Shown one piece after another: positions 13,841 to 15,199 of a DNA stretch of 15,199 bases; the first letter of the stretch is position 1, and each line of letters starts with the position of its first letter. Position numbers and translations under genes: made by a program. The stretch comes from CAZQFS01 sp964592755 (GTDB lineage: Bacteria; Hydrothermota; Tepidihabitantia; Tepidihabitantales; Tepidihabitantaceae). The notes beneath the pieces were generated by a model. It saw only the letters and a program-made list of their open reading frames with translations, had not been told where the DNA came from and did no database searches. The stretch is taken from positions 1 through 15,199 of the forward strand of contig CAZQFS010000067.1 in NCBI GenBank assembly GCA_964592755.1. Direction: 5' to 3'.

Positions 13841-14934
13841 AGGAAACCGACATCGCCGTCGTGGGGGGCGGCCCGGCTGGTCTGTGCGCCGCCGCGACGG
13901 CGGCTCAACTCGGCGCCAGGGTTGTACTCGTTGACGATAATCCCAGGCTCGGCGGCCAGCTCATCAAACAGACCCACAAGTTCTTCGGCTCGAAGAGCCA
14001 CCACTGCGGCACGCGCGGCATGGACATCGTGCCTCTGCTTGAAGCCGAGCTGAGAAAATCCGGTGCTTCGGTCCTGCTCAACACGTCGGTGGTTGGCTGC
14101 TTTGACGGGAACATTCTCGGCCTTGCCACGCAGAACCGATTCACCAGGCTCCGTTTCCGGTCGCTTGTGGTTGCCACCGGTGCCGCCGAGAATACCATCC
14201 CTTTCCCGGGCTGCGACCTTCCCGGAGTGTACGGCGCGGGCGCGGTCCAGACGTTGATGAACCTCTACGGCGTCAGACCCGGTGAGCGTGTGCTCATGGT
14301 CGGCTCGGGCAACATCGGCCTTATCGTCTCGTACCAGCTCATCCAGGCCGGCGTCGCCGTGACGGCCCTGGTTGAGGCCCTTCCGCATATCGGTGGCTAC
14401 CACGTCCACGCCGCCAAACTGGCCCGGCTCGGGGTGCCCATTCTGACCTCGCACACGGTGAAGGCGGCCCACGGCACCAGTCGGGTCTCTTCCGCAACCA
14501 TCTGCCGCGTGGACCAGAGGTTCCGACCGGTGCCCGGCACGGAGCGCCGGCTCAGGCTCGATACAGTATGTCTTGCCGTCGGACTCACACCACTGGTGGA
14601 GATTCTACATCAGCTCGACTGCCGCATGGTTCACATGCCGGAGCTGGGCGGCAGCGTCGCCTGGCATGACGAGAACCTCCAGACCAGCCGGCCCGGGGTC
14701 TACGTGGCCGGCGACGTGTCGGGCATCGAGGAGGCATCGACCGCGATGCTCGAAGGTCGGCTTGCCGGCGCGCACGCCGCAGCCCGACTCACCGGTCGTC
14801 ACGACGCTGCCCGGTCGGTAGTTGCCCAGGCCCGAGCCGAATTGTGTGCGATCCGTCAGGGCACGTTTGGCGACCGAGCCGCGGTCGGCAAGGCGCGGCT
14901 GGCCGAGTGCGCTCAACCCGGACCTCGTGGGTAG
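13837..14934 (+). CDS. FAD/NAD(P)-dependent oxidoreductase, HcnB-like subunit
   Basis: A 365-residue flavoprotein of the two-dinucleotide-binding-domain type. FAD site: GGGPAG (10-15), with Asp33/Asp34 at the end of the second strand. ATG motif: VVATGA (111-116). Second nucleotide site: VGSGNIG (155-161). A closing VAGDVSG lies near 290-296. The QTHKFFGS segment is familiar from HcnB-like and related flavoproteins next to 2Fe-2S subunits. I place the start at GTG 13837, overlapping the previous stop, because GGGPAG must lie near the N-terminus; an upstream in-frame ATG at 13726 would add 37 unlikely residues. It forms a two-subunit enzyme with its neighbour. Candidate substrates (proline, opines, other amino acids) are inference only. 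Confidence 0.88.
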   Translation: MKETDIAVVGGGPAGLCAAATAAQLGARVVLVDDNPRLGGQLIKQTHKFFGSKSHHCGTRGMDIVPLLEAELRKSGASVLLNTSVVGCFDGNILGLATQNRFTRLRFRSLVVATGAAENTIPFPGCDLPGVYGAGAVQTLMNLYGVRPGERVLMVGSGNIGLIVSYQLIQAGVAVTALVEALPHIGGYHVHAAKLARLGVPILTSHTVKAAHGTSRVSSATICRVDQRFRPVPGTERRLRLDTVCLAVGLTPLVEILHQLDCRMVHMPELGGSVAWHDENLQTSRPGVYVAGDVSGIEEASTAMLEGRLAGAHAAARLTGRHDAARSVVAQARAELCAIRQGTFGDRAAVGKARLAECAQPGPRG

Positions 14935-14949
14935 CATGCAGCCGCGACG

Positions 14950-15199
14950 ATGAACGGCAGGAACGCTTTCGCCTGGCTGATTCTCGCCCTGGCCGTAGGC
15001 CTGTTCATCTGGCACTCCGCCTCGACCCAGTTCCTGCAGGACGACTCCTACATCACCTATCGGTATGCGCGAAATATCGTGCGCGGCCACGGGCCGGTGT
15101 TCAACGTCGGCGAGCGGGTCGAGGGATACACCAACTTCCTCTGGATGGTCCTGCTCGCCTCCCTCGGGGTAGCTGGCGTTCCGTTCAGCGTCATCGTAC
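14950..15199 (+). CDS. GT-C / family 39-like membrane glycosyltransferase (3' end cut by window edge)
   Basis: Only the first 83 residues are visible. A signal-anchor helix (~7-22) is followed by the first periplasmic loop with QDDSYITYRYARN (Asp31, Asp32) and GERVEGYTNFLW. This pattern occurs in multi-spanning glycosyltransferases that use polyprenyl-phosphate sugars; the acidic pair is the usual GT-C catalytic or metal-site region. A second helix starts at ~68. The ATG lies 15 bases after the previous stop, so it may be the last member of the same transcript, although the Shine-Dalgarno is weak and the function is unrelated. It likely modifies surface polymers or proteins. Confidence 0.8.
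   Translation, partial: MNGRNAFAWLILALAVGLFIWHSASTQFLQDDSYITYRYARNIVRGHGPVFNVGERVEGYTNFLWMVLLASLGVAGVPFSVIV

Overview
The window reads as a stretch of chromosome from a GC-rich, little-studied bacterium. The gene set mixes bacterial housekeeping genes (rho, rpmE, prfB, purQ) with a V/A-type rotary ATPase, an archaeal-type aspartyl-tRNA synthetase, and a gingipain-like protein whose C-terminal tail resembles a type IX secretion sorting domain. That mixture fits a candidate phylum such as WOR-3 (Stahlbacteria) or a relative. This placement is inference from gene content, not a measured phylogeny. GTG starts are frequent. I see no mobile element, CRISPR array, tRNA or rRNA.

Layout. (1) Plus strand, 1-2002: two tandem paralogous genes joined by an ATGA overlap. 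Both have a TPR-like region followed by a small membrane domain with a VPGLG motif. The first also carries a YidD domain and is cut by the left edge. (2) Minus strand, 1949-5514/5538: four V-ATPase genes in the order peripheral-stalk coiled coil (NtpF/H/G type), I, K, E. The run ends tail-to-tail against region 1, so no catalytic V1 genes follow. (3) Minus strand, 5891-6079: a single [4Fe-4S] ferredoxin. (4) Minus strand, 6170-8783: rho, rpmE and prfB as one operon behind a strong promoter. prfB contains a textbook +1 programmed frameshift, so its real start lies upstream of the longest simple reading frame. (5) Minus strand, 9029-10636: a secreted C25-family protein with its own promoter and a 5'UTR hairpin. 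(6) 10637-11350: about 0.7 kb without a recognisable gene. (7) Plus strand, 11351 to the end: aspS, purQ, a 2Fe-2S / FAD dehydrogenase pair, and the start of a membrane glycosyltransferase.

Regulatory reading. Five promoter-like pairs (TTGAC[ACT], 16 nt, T-A-rich -10) can be seen in front of the V-ATPase operon, rho, the C25 gene, aspS and purQ. In front of rho and the C25 gene they leave a long leader with a good Shine-Dalgarno. In front of aspS, purQ and the V-ATPase operon they sit so close to the start codon that the mRNA would be leaderless or nearly so. No gene end shows a canonical hairpin plus T-tract terminator, which fits heavy use of Rho.

Most worth following: the YidD fusion and its paralog, the split V-ATPase operon with a complete Na+-ligand set in subunit K, the C25 protein lacking the expected catalytic histidine, the two promoter/translation-start classes, and the unexplained 10.77-11.32 kb interval.
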